Of a DNA stretch of 64,000 nt, positions 55,175 to 64,000 are shown one piece after another. Numbering within the stretch: position 1 is the stretch's first letter; each line of letters starts with the position of its first letter. Below the pieces are notes generated by a model that worked only from the letters and a program-made list of their open reading frames with translations, made no database searches and was not told the origin of the DNA. Position numbers and translations under genes: made by a program. Origin of the DNA: Undaria pinnatifida (lineage: Eukaryota > Sar > Phaeophyceae > Laminariales > Alariaceae); NCBI GenBank assembly GCA_012845835.1, contig JABAKD010000023.1, positions 9,341,840 to 9,405,839 on the forward strand, written 5' to 3'.

Positions 55175-56155
55175 TAACAATCTCCCACATATCTTTGATC
55201 TCACAGCCGGAGGGTATTCTAATAATATGTATGACCTGAACCTCTTAGAACCCCCCCCCCCCCCCCGCCCCCCCCCCTTTTGTTTTTTCTCGCTCTCCCT
55301 TGCTCAAACGCCCCACCTAATATCGAAATCCGCCAGAGTAATGAACACTCCAACGCACTGGGTATCTCCTCATTATCTTTCTAGAGCCATCCATGACGCT
55401 GCTTCCCCCCCCCCTCCCCCCAAATAAAAACGCCCCCACCTTCCCCACCACCCGCACCATCGCCTACACCTAGCACCACACGTACGTGTAGCACACCCCT
55501 ACATCTATGCCACCTAAAGCCCTACCCCCCCCCCCCCCCCCCCCCACCTGCCCCACCCTCCTCCCCCACCTCCCCACCTCCACACCCCCACACCCCACCC
55601 AACCCCCACCCCCTCAAACACTCCGCCCTCTACTCACTGGGTGTACGACTTACAGGATATACATGATAAACTGATAACTGGTGCATTCTTTTCTAAACCG
55701 TCACATTTATCCCCTTAAAAAAATGTATAGTTTCCACGCACAAATTCAGCTGGCCCGCCCGCCGCCCCCCCCTGCCGCCCCCCGCCCCCCCCACCCCTGT
55801 TCCGTTTTGATCAAACCCAGACCCCCACATCCTGTAAACCTCCGCCCTCCCCTCACCGGTTATTCAACAAACATGGTCCACTTGATAAACGGATGCATTT
55901 CCTTCCACAGCTGCCAAGTTTTGTCCCCCTCAGAAACGGTTTTTATAGTTTCCGCGCACAGACTGCATAACATCACCATGTTGACCCTGATACCTACACT
56001 GTAGTTGCAAGGGAAATCGCCGACCTATATCCTTAATGAGGACACACAACCCGTAATACGCGCGATCGGAGTATCACACACAGCTTGCAAAGATAAGTTT
56101 CGACAAAATATTCGATCTCACAGCTGGAGCGTATTTTCATTTTTTAAAAATAAAT
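55175..56155 (+). repeat. DR1, near-complete copy
   Basis: Starts with an end-of-D piece (CTTTGATCTCACAGCCGGAG, 55,192), then A, B, C and D with poly-C tracts between, ending GCGTATTTTCATTTTTTA. This D-end | A-B-C-D order is the same as in the two other plus-strand loci. Confidence 0.88.
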
Positions 56156-56284
56156 ATTTTAAAAAATGAAAATACGCTCCAGCTGTGAGATCGAATATTT
56201 TATCGAAACTCATCTTTGCAAGCTGTGTGTGACACTCCGATCGCGCGTATTACGGGTTATGTGTCCTCATTGAGGATATAGGTC
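56022..56284. repeat. large inverted repeat made of two DR1 ends
   Basis: Arms 56,022-56,150 and 56,160-56,284 are reverse complements with about four differences. The centre is the A/T-rich TAAAAATAAATATTTTA. Both arms share GCGTATTTT in place of the usual GTGTATTTT. Confidence 0.9.
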
Positions 56285-56296
56285 TAGACTATTTAT

Positions 56297-56790
56297 TAAA
56301 AAAATTGTGATACATTCTAGCGGTGAGATCGAATGTTTTGTCCAAACTCGTATATATATGCAAGTTGTTTATACTCCAATCGCGCGTGTCACTAGGTGGG
56401 CGTCTTCATGCAAGATATATGTCGGAAACTCCCCTTGCAACTACAGTGTGGCTATCAGGATCAACAGGGTGATGTTGGGCAGTCTGTGCGCGGAAACCAC
56501 AAACCCCGTTTTTGAGGGGGACAACATCCGACAACTTTTGAAGGAAATGTATCATTATTCAGTTTACTAGGTATATATATGCTGCAGTAAGTCGTACGAC
56601 CAGTGAGGAGAGGGCGGAGTGTTCGAAGGGGTGGGGGGTGGGGGTTGGGGAAGGGGCGGGGGGCGGGTGAATTTGAGCTTCGGTATAGATGGCTAGCAAT
56701 ATTATGAGGAGATGTCAACTTCCTGGTTTTGTTTTTCACTCTCTGGCAGAATTCGATTTTTTTGATGGAGCGTTTGAAAAACAGGTTTGG
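56297..56790 (-). repeat. DR1, diverged minus copy
   Basis: TCTAGCGGTGAGATCGAATG, CCAATCGCGCGTGTCAC, CAACTACAGTGTGGCTATCA, CAGTCTGTGCGCGGAAAC, CGACCAGTGAGGAGAGGG, then poly-G and block A in reverse (GATGGAGCGTTTG). Confidence 0.82.
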
Positions 56791-56839
56791 GGGGGGGGGG
56801 GGGGGGATGGCGGGACAACCCAATATGTCCACAAATGTT

Positions 56840-57735
56840 GTTTGCAAAAATAGAAATACTCTCCAGTGAGATGGAAGATTTTGTCGAAACTCATCGTTTC
56901 AAGCTGGGTGTGAATCTCCGATCTCTCGTACTACTACTCGCTGTGTGTCCTCATTAGGGACATATATATCCCCTTGGGACCACAGTGTACCTGGTAGCTA
57001 TTAGGGCCAACAGGGTGATGTTAGTCAGTCTGTACGCGGAACATATAAAACCCGTTTCTGAGGGGGACGAAACGTGACAACTGTGGAAGGAAATGCATCA
57101 GTTTATCAAGTGTATCCTGTAAGTCATGCAACCGGTCAGAGGAGAACGGAGTTTTCAAGGGCGTGGGGGCCTGGGCTTGAGCAAGAGGAAGCGGGGGGGG
57201 GAGGGGGGTGAAGGATGAACGGGCGGGGCAACTCAATGTGTGCCCGGAAACGATACATATTTTATAGGAACACTTCTGACGGTTGTGGAAGGAAGGATTC
57301 AGTTTATCGTGTATATTCTGTACGTCGTGCAACCAGTGAGGAGACGGCGGAGTGCTCGAAGGGGTGGGAGGAAGGGATTTCCAACAGCTCTATGTCGCAT
57401 GGATGTAGGGGTTCGCTATACACGTGGTGCTAGGTGTAGGAAATGGTGCGGGTGGTGGGGACGGAGGGGGTTGGGGGCGGGCGGGGGGGGGAGGGGGGGG
57501 GGGGGTGAATTGGAGCTACAGCATTGATGGCTAGAAAGATAATGAAGTGATATGAACTGCGTGGAAGTGTCCATTACTCTGGCAGATGTCGATTTTAGGT
57601 GGGACGTTTGAATAAGAGGCAGCGGGGGGATAAGAGAGGGGATAGGGAGGGGGGGGGGGGTGCGAATGATTTGGATCTACGGCATGGATATAGCTAGAGA
57701 GACAACGAGGTGATATCAGCTGCCGCATATGTGCA
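56840..57735 (-). repeat. DR1, minus copy with duplicated C/D blocks
   Basis: Order D (56,850-57,130), C (57,235-57,345), B (57,395-57,450), A (57,510-57,610), second A (57,670-57,735), with poly-G tracts between. GACA/GGCTGTGGAAGGAA..CAGTTTATC occurs in both D and C. Confidence 0.85.
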
Positions 57736-57954
57736 ACACATGGGCTTTTCGAGTAAATAAATCGAATGGTACTTGCATGTTGATTATGAAATGTACAGAA
57801 AATGAAAAACAAACATGTGCACGACGTTACTAATGTACGAATAAATTGTATAATTACTTGTTTCAGCGCATGACCATAATAACAGTAAATAATAAAGTAC
57901 CATAATTAAAAAAAATATTGTGCCAGATTAATCTATATTATTCAAAAAATAAAG

Positions 57955-58253
57955 ATACACTCCAACTGTGACATTGAAGATTTTGTCGAAACCGTAAGGG
58001 TCTATGCGGAGACACAGAGTGTCCACTGCAGGTCTGCCAATTGATCAGGTCCTCGGAGAGTACTCACCTTCTTTACCTTCGTAGAGACGGAGCTGACTTC
58101 GATTCCACCAGAGCCCGGGATGGCTTCTGAGATCGGAGGTATGCATGTTCGATCTATTTCCTGACTATCCCGAACATTCAACGACCACTTTATCATACGA
58201 AACCCATCCAACTTTCTCAGTTCGGATAATTGCAGGCGTTCCGAGACCGTGTC
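57955..58253 (-). pseudogene. duplicated exon, copy 1, with a DR1 edge
   Basis: On the minus strand 58,253-58,055 encodes an open exon: LDGFRMIKWSLNVRDSQEID then IPPISEAIPGSGGIEVSSVS and STKVKK, followed by AAG|GTGAGTACTC, a strong splice donor. The sequence continues as intron-like CTGATCAATTGGCAGACC. The counterpart at 59,442-59,682 is in the same orientation. The protein family is not recognised. At 57,958-58,000 there is a short DR1 end. The exon start is unclear: no good acceptor or ATG was found upstream, so only part of a gene was copied here. Confidence 0.45.
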
Positions 58254-59295
58254 TCAACACTAACCCACCCTGATGAGCCCCATATGCAGAAATATTAGAT
58301 ATTCGGGGAAACTCCGGTTCTACGAAAACTAAGCCATGAGTCGAAGAGGCGTCTCCTTAAAACCTACTCCCACACCTCTAACGGTCTGGCCATGGCGCCA
58401 GGAACACGCGAAGAAAAGCGGATGAAGGAAACGCAGACCCTACAACAAAGGAAAAGCCACCCATGAAACATTTGCCTCGTACCGCCGGTGGGGCAGAAAA
58501 GGTTCCACGGCAAACCAACCACATAGAAGATACCATGGCGAGGCGAGTCCTCGTCGATATGGAGGGGAACACAGGCGATAATACAAGGGAAAAGTCATGC
58601 CGAAGTCCTCTCGCGGGTCATCGGTATGGCGGGGGAATGAACAAGAAACGACAAATACCCGGGATGTAAGATGGAAACACCTACATCCCCGCGAGTGGGG
58701 GGAATGTTTTGCCCAAAATCCAAAGTAGAACAATTAATTACAACACACACAAAAATCAATTATGGGACACAGGCCCGTACACAACCCTGTACCACGTTAC
58801 GCGCGAATAGGGTACCCTGGTCGACCCCTGGCTCTGGGCTGGGGAGGGCGTCAGCAGGGCGGAAGTGAACAAAGACAAAAATAAAAACAGTCCAGCGGCT
58901 CAGATAGCGGCGTTATTCCCGAACCCTGGCCCGGCAACGAGAAGGAAGTTCGGCAGATCTCCCGCAACAACAGGGAACGTTTCCTAGCGCCAGAATACGC
59001 TTGTGGTTCCCACGCCGATTGGCTCCGTCGCTACTACGACACGGTATGTCCTCAGGGGGGCTCACTTTGGTGCAAGGGAGACGATGGGTAATAGTGGCTT
59101 GGAAAAATCAGCGCGAGTACTGCCGAGGACAAGTTATACCTGGTCCGCTTTCTGGACGACCCACGACCGTTTGGACTTCCTCTTCCCCCTGCGCGCTACA
59201 TGAATTCGGCGAGAGCCACACGAGGCTCTTGGGACCTGCTAAATTCACATCGCCAGCGCGTTCCTCGCGGGATCCAACGTAACGTAAATGGATCT
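58254..59295. other. no gene recognised
   Basis: Lies between the two exon copies. Several overlapping frames of 60-100 codons, none with a domain. May be intronic or duplicated non-coding DNA. Confidence 0.35.
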
Positions 59296-59403
59296 CGAGT
59301 TGCGGCCGTGGCCAGCTGACTTTCAAGTCGTCAGCGCTCCTGGATTCGAAACCCATGGTGATTTCACGCACAGGTTCGAGTCCTGTCGAGTTGACGCCAT
59401 GAT
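59296..59403 (+). ncRNA. tRNA-like remnant with intact T-arm and B-box
   Basis: CACAGGTTCGAGTCCTGTC (59,370-59,388) forms a 5-bp stem (ACAGG/CCTGT) around TTCGAGT and holds a perfect B-box. About 70 bp upstream, GTGGCCAGCTGAC is A-box-like, and CTGAC..GTCAG could form an anticodon-type stem. The 3' GAGTTGACGCCA has no matching 5' acceptor strand. Most likely a tRNA pseudogene or SINE head rather than a working tRNA. Confidence 0.35.
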
Positions 59404-59441
59404 GTAAGGCTATATAGAGATCTACAAGAAGAGGAGACACA

Positions 59442-59682
59442 GAGTGTCCCCTACAGGTCTGCCAATTGAGCAGATCCTCGCAAAGTACTCACTTTCTTAA
59501 CATTCGTAGAGACGCAGCTTTATTCGATTCCAACAGAGCCCTGGATGGCTTCTGAGATCCGAGCCACGTGCCTCTGATCTTTTTTCTGACTATCCCGGAT
59601 ATACAACGCCAACCTTATCATACGTGAAACCCATCCAATTATCTCAGTTCGGCTAATCGCAGGACTTTCGAGGCCGTTCACT
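59442..59682 (-). pseudogene. duplicated exon, copy 2, decayed
   Basis: Same region as 58,010-58,253, about 80% alike. It keeps the donor AAG|GTGAGTAC (as AAGAAAGTGAGTACTTTG, with A for G at the junction), but the frame is broken: a one-base change in GGTTTCACGTATGA shifts it, and a stop replaces Val after GIE. Copy 1 therefore looks closer to the functional ancestor. Confidence 0.5.
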
Positions 59683-59683
59683 C

Positions 59684-60015
59684 ATATTTATAAGCTGTGT
59701 GTGACACCCCTCTCGCGCGTAAAACTGTGTGTGTCCTCAACAAGGATATGTATAGGTCGGCGACTCCCCTTGGAACCACAGTGTAGCTTGTACCAGGGTC
59801 GACAAGGTGATGTTAGTCAGTCTGTGCGCGGAAACTATAAAACCCGTTTTTGAGGGGGACAAAATCTGACAGCTGTGGAAGGAAATGCACCAGTTTATCA
59901 AGTGTATCCTGTAATTCGAATAAGGGTGAGGGGAGGGCTGAATTCAAAGGGCATGGGGGCCTGGGTTTGAACAAGAGGGAGCAGGGGGGAGGGGGGGCGG
60001 GGAACGGGTCAGGTT
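59684..60015 (-). repeat. DR1, minus copy, end of D to first poly-G
   Basis: AAGCTGTGTGTGACACCCCT, GGTCGGCGACTCCCCTTGGA, CAGTCTGTGCGCGGAAACTA, CTGACAGCTGTGGAAGGAAA, GGGCATGGGGGCCTGGGTT, then a G-rich run. It directly follows the decayed exon. Confidence 0.85.
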
Positions 60016-60464
60016 ATATATAGTACGTCACACTATTAAAAATAATCCATACGCCATTCAACCAAAATGACGAGCAAGTAGAAGTCACAATTAATGATCA
60101 AGCCAACACAAAAAAGACGTAACCAAGAACCAAAACCAACCAAATCAAGCTCGTTTTTTTGTTCATTACCAACCCTCTCTACCTACTCCTAGGTTTTTCT
60201 TCAACCAACAAAGGGTTGAAAGATGAAGTTGAAATGAACCACCACGACTGCTGCTGTACTATCTACGTTTGAACATCAAATATGCGTAGTGCGTGCGTAC
60301 ACTACTGATGCTGGCGTAGAGTATGCTGATGTAGACTAGAGTATGCATAATAATATGTATCTTTTCTATACAACATTTTATCATCAGCATAGTAACAAAA
60401 TCAAACGTGCTTGTGCGCCTCAAACCCACAGCGCACTCCCTTTTTTTTTGCACTTCTCATACTT
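60016..60464. other. no gene recognised
   Basis: A/T-rich spacer with AACCAAA-rich words (60,120-60,160). Nothing supported. Confidence 0.4.
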
Positions 60465-60790
60465 TCCAGCTTCTGGACAAGCAGTGGTCACAGGTGTCGT
60501 CCCTTCTCCCCCCAGGTTCTTGCCTTCAATTTTGTATCGCGCATGGTAGGGTTCAGAAATAATACCAGTGCTCGTCGATTTTTCATCAGATTAATGTTGC
60601 TCTCTCCTCGCGCTTTCCGCAGGTCAATATGTGCACGAGAAAAAGTCCCTAAGAATTTGTACGAGTATGCACTCGAGGGGACTCGAGCTCACGAAACTGA
60701 CCCATACCAGGCTCGAGGATAGCCTGATACGCCACCGGCGCTACCGGATGATCTCTACCAATTACCAACCCTGTCGGCGAGCAATAATTT
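60465..60790 (-). mobile_element. SINE2, intact reference copy
   Basis: On the minus strand the head holds GGTGGCGTATCAGG (A-box-like) and GAGCTCGAGTCCCC (B-box-like), about 45 bp apart. The body follows (GACTTTTTCTCGTGCACA, GCGGAAAGCGCGAGGAGAG, CGACGAGCA) with the tail GCGATACAAAATTGAAGGC to GTCCAGAAG. It is the uninterrupted form of the 54-55 kb copy. Confidence 0.7.
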
Positions 60791-61297
60791 TCTAGGAATC
60801 ATTGCGGGTGAAAGGAGGACTCTTCTTGTCTCCTGTCACCTGTCACGCTATTTTGGTGAACGCAAAATTGCTATTGTTAATATTTATAGTGGAAGTTGCT
60901 CTCCCCACCAAAACGAAACGAAAACGGAGGACTAAAATAAAGATCAAATAGGACGAAGGACAAAAAATTAAGATCCAAGAGGACGGAGAACCATAGTTAA
61001 GATCCAAGGTCTGCTGCTGTTCCGGTTATGGAGTAAGAGGTCTGCTACTGATTCAGGGTTGGGGGTATGAAGATAACAATACATTATAAAAAAGAAGATA
61101 ACAATACTCGTATATATATCGGAGAGAGAAAGACAGGGGCGTAAGTAAGAGGAGGACCGGGGGAGGTGTGGTCTGAGATAGAGACACAAACAAGTATGGA
61201 AACTTTGTCAATATTACCCCGGGTAGCTTTCTTATCTAGTAAGTGTGATGATAGATTTCATCCCATCCAGTACCGTCTGTAAAGAATTGAAGTATCA
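60791..61297. other. no gene recognised
   Basis: Contains AGGACGA/AGATCCAAGAGGACGGAG mini-repeats (about 60,925-61,005). Nothing else. Confidence 0.4.
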
Positions 61298-61860
61298 AGT
61301 ACCTGGCACGCGGTGATTTCCAGTCAATCCTAGAATAATGCTGCGTGTCGTCCTCGCTCTTATTCTTCGCGATATCTTACAGCACCGCAGCGCAGCAGTA
61401 CTAACAACTGCTGTGTAGTAAGTACGAAGTAGTAGTGCGAAGTTTTGAAAGCATGTTATGGAGAGTAGCAACTACCATGCACCACCACCGCGATGTGTGT
61501 TTTGTCTTCACATTAAACCATTATTTCTATCCAACGACATCATCATTGATTCCAAGTGTACACAGTTCACCCAGGGTCACCGTGTTGCTGCTATCAGGTG
61601 GCTGGCACGTGGTGATTTCCAGTCAGGCTTAAAACAATGATAATAATAACGTGTGTCACCCTCGCTCCCATTATATTTGCGCACGTTATCATCGTACAGA
61701 ACCGCAGCAGCACAGCAGCAGCAGAATAGCAGCAGCATCAACATAAAATTTTGATAGCAGCATGACATATGTTGTATGTTGCGGAAGGTGCCGACTATCG
61801 GCAGAGGAGTGTGTTGTTCTTTCAACACGACAACATCATCACTACACCCAGTGTTGTCCG
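61298..61860 (+). repeat. DR3 dispersed repeat, two partial copies with DR2-like piece
   Basis: CCTGGCACGCGGTGATTTCC, AATAATGCTGCGTGTCGTCC, CGCTCTTATTCTTCGCGATA and CACCGCAGCGCAGCAG run from 61,303; the second run starts at 61,600. Between them CTTCACATTAAACCATT and CACCCAGGGTCACCGTG recall DR2, so DR2 and DR3 may be parts of one larger repeat. Confidence 0.65.
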
Positions 61861-61885
61861 TGCTGCTGCTATTAATACCATTCTA

Positions 61886-61975
61886 AAAATGTAAATACCC
61901 TCCAGCTGTGAGATCGAAGATTTTGTCGAAACTCATCTTCGGAAGCTGTGTGTGATACTCCGACATTATACGTAT
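61886..61975 (-). repeat. DR1, short end piece
   Basis: AAATACCCTCCAGCTGTGAG to GTGTGTGATACTCCGAC. Only the last ~80 bp of DR1 block D, in reverse. Confidence 0.85.
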
Positions 61976-62014
61976 CAGTTACCTGGCACGTGGTGATTTC
62001 CAGTCAGCCCCAAA

Positions 62015-62990
62015 TAATGCTGCCAATCAATGCCGTATTTTGTCAGTTTCTAGGGTCTGCTATTAATAGTATGACATTTTCCTCTCTTTTCCTTAACGGA
62101 GACCACTGACAGAGACAGCTTACGCTATACCTACAATGGGACCCGAAGGGTGCGCCAGCTAGCTAGCGTTGGGCTGCGGAAGCAAATGAGTTAAATCGAC
62201 ACACGACGCGTATAAAATTACGTGGAAGTGTGGTGAGCAAAAGCATTATTTTTCCCCATCCGCCAAAAAATTAAAAAAAAAAAAAAACTATTTTTTTTCG
62301 TGCCTTTACTCTTCTTGACGAGGTATTTTCTTGCTTTTCCTGTCTTTTCTTTTCTTTCCTTTCCTTTCTCGTTTTTCTGCCTCGTCTTTTCTTTCTTTTG
62401 CTTCATCTTTTCTTTTCTTGACAATGTTTCTTTTTTCCAATTGACTTGCGTCTGTCGTGCGTATGAGTAGTGATAAGTACTACGTGCAATATCATAAAAA
62501 ATGAAAATACACTCCAGCTGTGAGATCGAAGATTTCGTCGAAACTCATCTTTGCAAGCTGTGCGTGATACTCCGATCGGGCGTATTACGAGTTGTGTGTC
62601 CTCATGAAGGATATAGGTCGGCGACTCCCCTTACAACTACAGTGTAGCTATTAGGGTCAACAAGGTGATGTTAGTCATACTATGCAATATATACGTTGCA
62701 GTCTTTCTTGGGTGGCAAGCGGTATATATAGTCGGTTTTTTCAGACGCGAGCTGTGAGACGTATGCACCAGTATGGACCTGCAAAATCGTAGGCTGACCC
62801 CCGATTTCATTTTTTATGTTTTTTGGGGAGGCATATGAATTGCGTCAGCTGTGATATTTGCGTGTACCACCTTTAGTCGGTTTGTTTGTGTTTTCCCTGG
62901 GGGTATTCCCCAACTCCAGAATGACTGGAGCCTGTCCTGTGACTACGGACTTGATTATGCGAGTCAATGTGAGAACAACAACAACAAATG
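62015..62990 (+). mobile_element. LINE 3' end, 5'-truncated copy
   Basis: GCCGT..TTCTAGGGTCTGCTA, polypyrimidine tract (62,280-62,440), ATTGACTTGCGTCTGTCG, AGTCTTTCTTGGGTGGCAAG, GTGTACCACCTTTAGTCG, CTCCAGAATGACTGGAGCC, then AACAACAACAAC. It matches the 3' region of the LINE at 50.4-53.5 kb, but an extra ~190 bp lies at 62,080-62,270. Flanking AATGCT at 62,014 and 62,989 is a candidate target duplication. Confidence 0.78.
62493..62682 (-). mobile_element. short DR1 insertion with candidate 8-bp target duplication
   Basis: 190-bp block-D-only copy in reverse, from CATAAAAAATGAAAATACAC to GGTGATGTTAGTCATAC. TGCAATAT flanks it at 62,485-62,492 and 62,683-62,690. It has the same outer limit as the 17.8 kb copy, which suggests a short form that moves on its own. 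Confidence 0.78.
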
Positions 62991-63060
62991 CTAAATAAGG
63001 TCATCGTCGCTCGTATTCTTTGCGACAGTAGCAGCAGTAGACAATACTCGAAGAATCAAT

Positions 63061-64000
63061 GTTTAATAGCAGTTCTTGGAAGATGACAAGAACCGAGGTG
63101 TGAGTGCTGTGTGACTTCACATAAAAACCGTACAAGTAGTTCTTTCCTCCCAACAACGTCGTGATTATACCCTAAGAGACCGTGCTGATTCAACCTAGTG
63201 CCTGGAGAGATATCGTACCAATAGTTCCCCTGTGTGTATGGCGAAGGAAGGAAAACACCAAAAAGACCGCAAGGCACACAGCATCGATAACAATAGTAAC
63301 AATTTCATCCGGCGTTTTACAATTGTGCATCATTCAAAGCCTAGAAACAAGGGAGAACAGATCGCCACACACAGCAGCTCTCAGGAAGATCCATTGACTC
63401 AGATCTTTCATGATTTGCGCAGGTAAGGTTCCCGTCGTCTTACGACCGAGTTAAAGATACAGCAGCAGCGAATGCGGTGTACGGGGATGTAACGCATTGC
63501 GGCGATGTGGATCGGCGCCGATACGTATATGCCACACTGCTGTAGATTACGTAACTGGTAATGAAAGCACGACGATTCAGCTGCCTGATAACTGACCACC
63601 AGGTACCATGTTAATGATTGTATGAAGTCTATACGCGATATCTTCTTTGAGTTTTGCGGTGCAGCAGTCACCAGTCACGTTTTCGAAGCCGTTTCGGTGC
63701 GAACTTCTACAACCTCGGTGAAGGTCCATCGCCGTCTTCTGCCCGTTATGGAATTTTCGCCTGAAACTTCGTGGTGGATACTGACGACTTCGCACGACGC
63801 ATGAACGAAGGATAAACCCGATACCAAATCGCGACAAATGCTCCGAATGTTCCGGGGTTGATCAGCCGCCAGATATGACAATCACGGTCGACCTAATGAC
63901 ACCACCTGGTATTAATATGAATAATTCCATGTAAGGTTGTCAGTACCCGTCAATGCAGCCGTTCGTATGCAACGGACACGGTTCTTGCTGCTTCGTGGTG
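63061..64000. other. no gene recognised
   Basis: At about 63,110-63,215 a faint DR2-like order (GACTTCACATAAAAACCGT, ACGTCGTGATTATACC, GACCGTGCTGATTCAAC) is present. The remaining frames (for example 63,622-63,804 plus) show no domain. Confidence 0.4.

Larger units (their letters stand above)
61978..63060 (+). repeat. DR3 copy split by a LINE 3' end
   Basis: The left part (CCTGGCACGTGGTGATTTCC to AAATAATGCTG, 61,988-62,021) and the right part (AATGCTAAATAAGGTCATCG, CGCTCGTATTCTTTGCGAC, from 62,989) join to the uninterrupted order seen at 61,303-61,380. Confidence 0.7.

Noticed and set aside
58010-59682. LTR pair flanking a small retroelement
   Set aside because: The ~240-bp direct repeats encode an exon with a splice donor and lack TG..CA ends and a primer site, so an exon duplication fits better.

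Overview
This is eukaryotic nuclear DNA, poor in genes and very rich in repeats. There are no operons, no bacterial-type gene packing, and no CRISPR, rRNA or intact tRNA. Coding pieces are interrupted by introns with ordinary GT..AG ends, and in one transposase the splice phases match exactly. The mix of a pogo-like transposon, a LINE, a hAT relic, a DIRS-like relic, tRNA-headed SINEs, many short inverted-repeat elements and long poly-C/poly-G tracts fits a repeat-rich alga. A brown alga or another stramenopile is my best guess, but I cannot prove it from this window.

Layout. 0-9 kb: short tandem duplications (31, 172, 159 and 166 bp, plus a 0.8-0.9 kb unit) and the first dimer of a dispersed C-rich repeat that I call DR1. 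9.5-10.2 kb: an unrecognised 221-residue reading frame on the minus strand. 11.3 kb: a small inverted-repeat element. 12.35-16.6 kb: two parallel composite arrays, each a degenerate tandem array followed by the same ~400-bp tail. 17.4-18.2 kb: a TAGTAGCTA-type microsatellite holding a short DR1 insertion. 20.9-22.2 kb: unrecognised frames on the minus strand. 23-26.6 kb: two tRNA-headed repeat families and a CTGCAGACGTCAAGC-rich repeat zone. 27-29.2 kb: the best candidate for a host gene, a minus-strand single-pass membrane protein fragment, with a possible first exon of another gene beside it.

31-41 kb: inverted-repeat elements, a LINE scrap, a broken DIRS-like fossil (32.9-35.5 kb), a 288-bp tandem repeat, the second DR1 dimer and a tandem array of a tRNA-headed unit. 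41.6-43.1 kb: a small inverted-repeat element and a hAT transposase remnant. 45.2-49.1 kb: a pogo/Tigger-type transposon with both ends, a TA target duplication and an intron-containing but broken transposase. 50.4-53.5 kb: a broken LINE whose 3' end can be defined because a second 3' piece (62.0-63.0 kb) has the same untranslated region and the same AAC-repeat tail; each copy carries a different DR1 insertion. 53.5-60.8 kb: nested SINEs, several DR1 copies including a large hairpin, and a duplicated exon that keeps its splice donor. 61-64 kb: further dispersed repeats.

No set of genes here forms a working pathway. The most informative content is the nesting order of repeats: DR1 in the LINE, DR1 in a microsatellite, one SINE inside another, and a LINE tail inside a dispersed repeat. 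I found no clear new defence or metabolic system. The strongest candidates for undescribed elements are the paired composite arrays, the DR1 family, and the tandem tRNA-headed unit.
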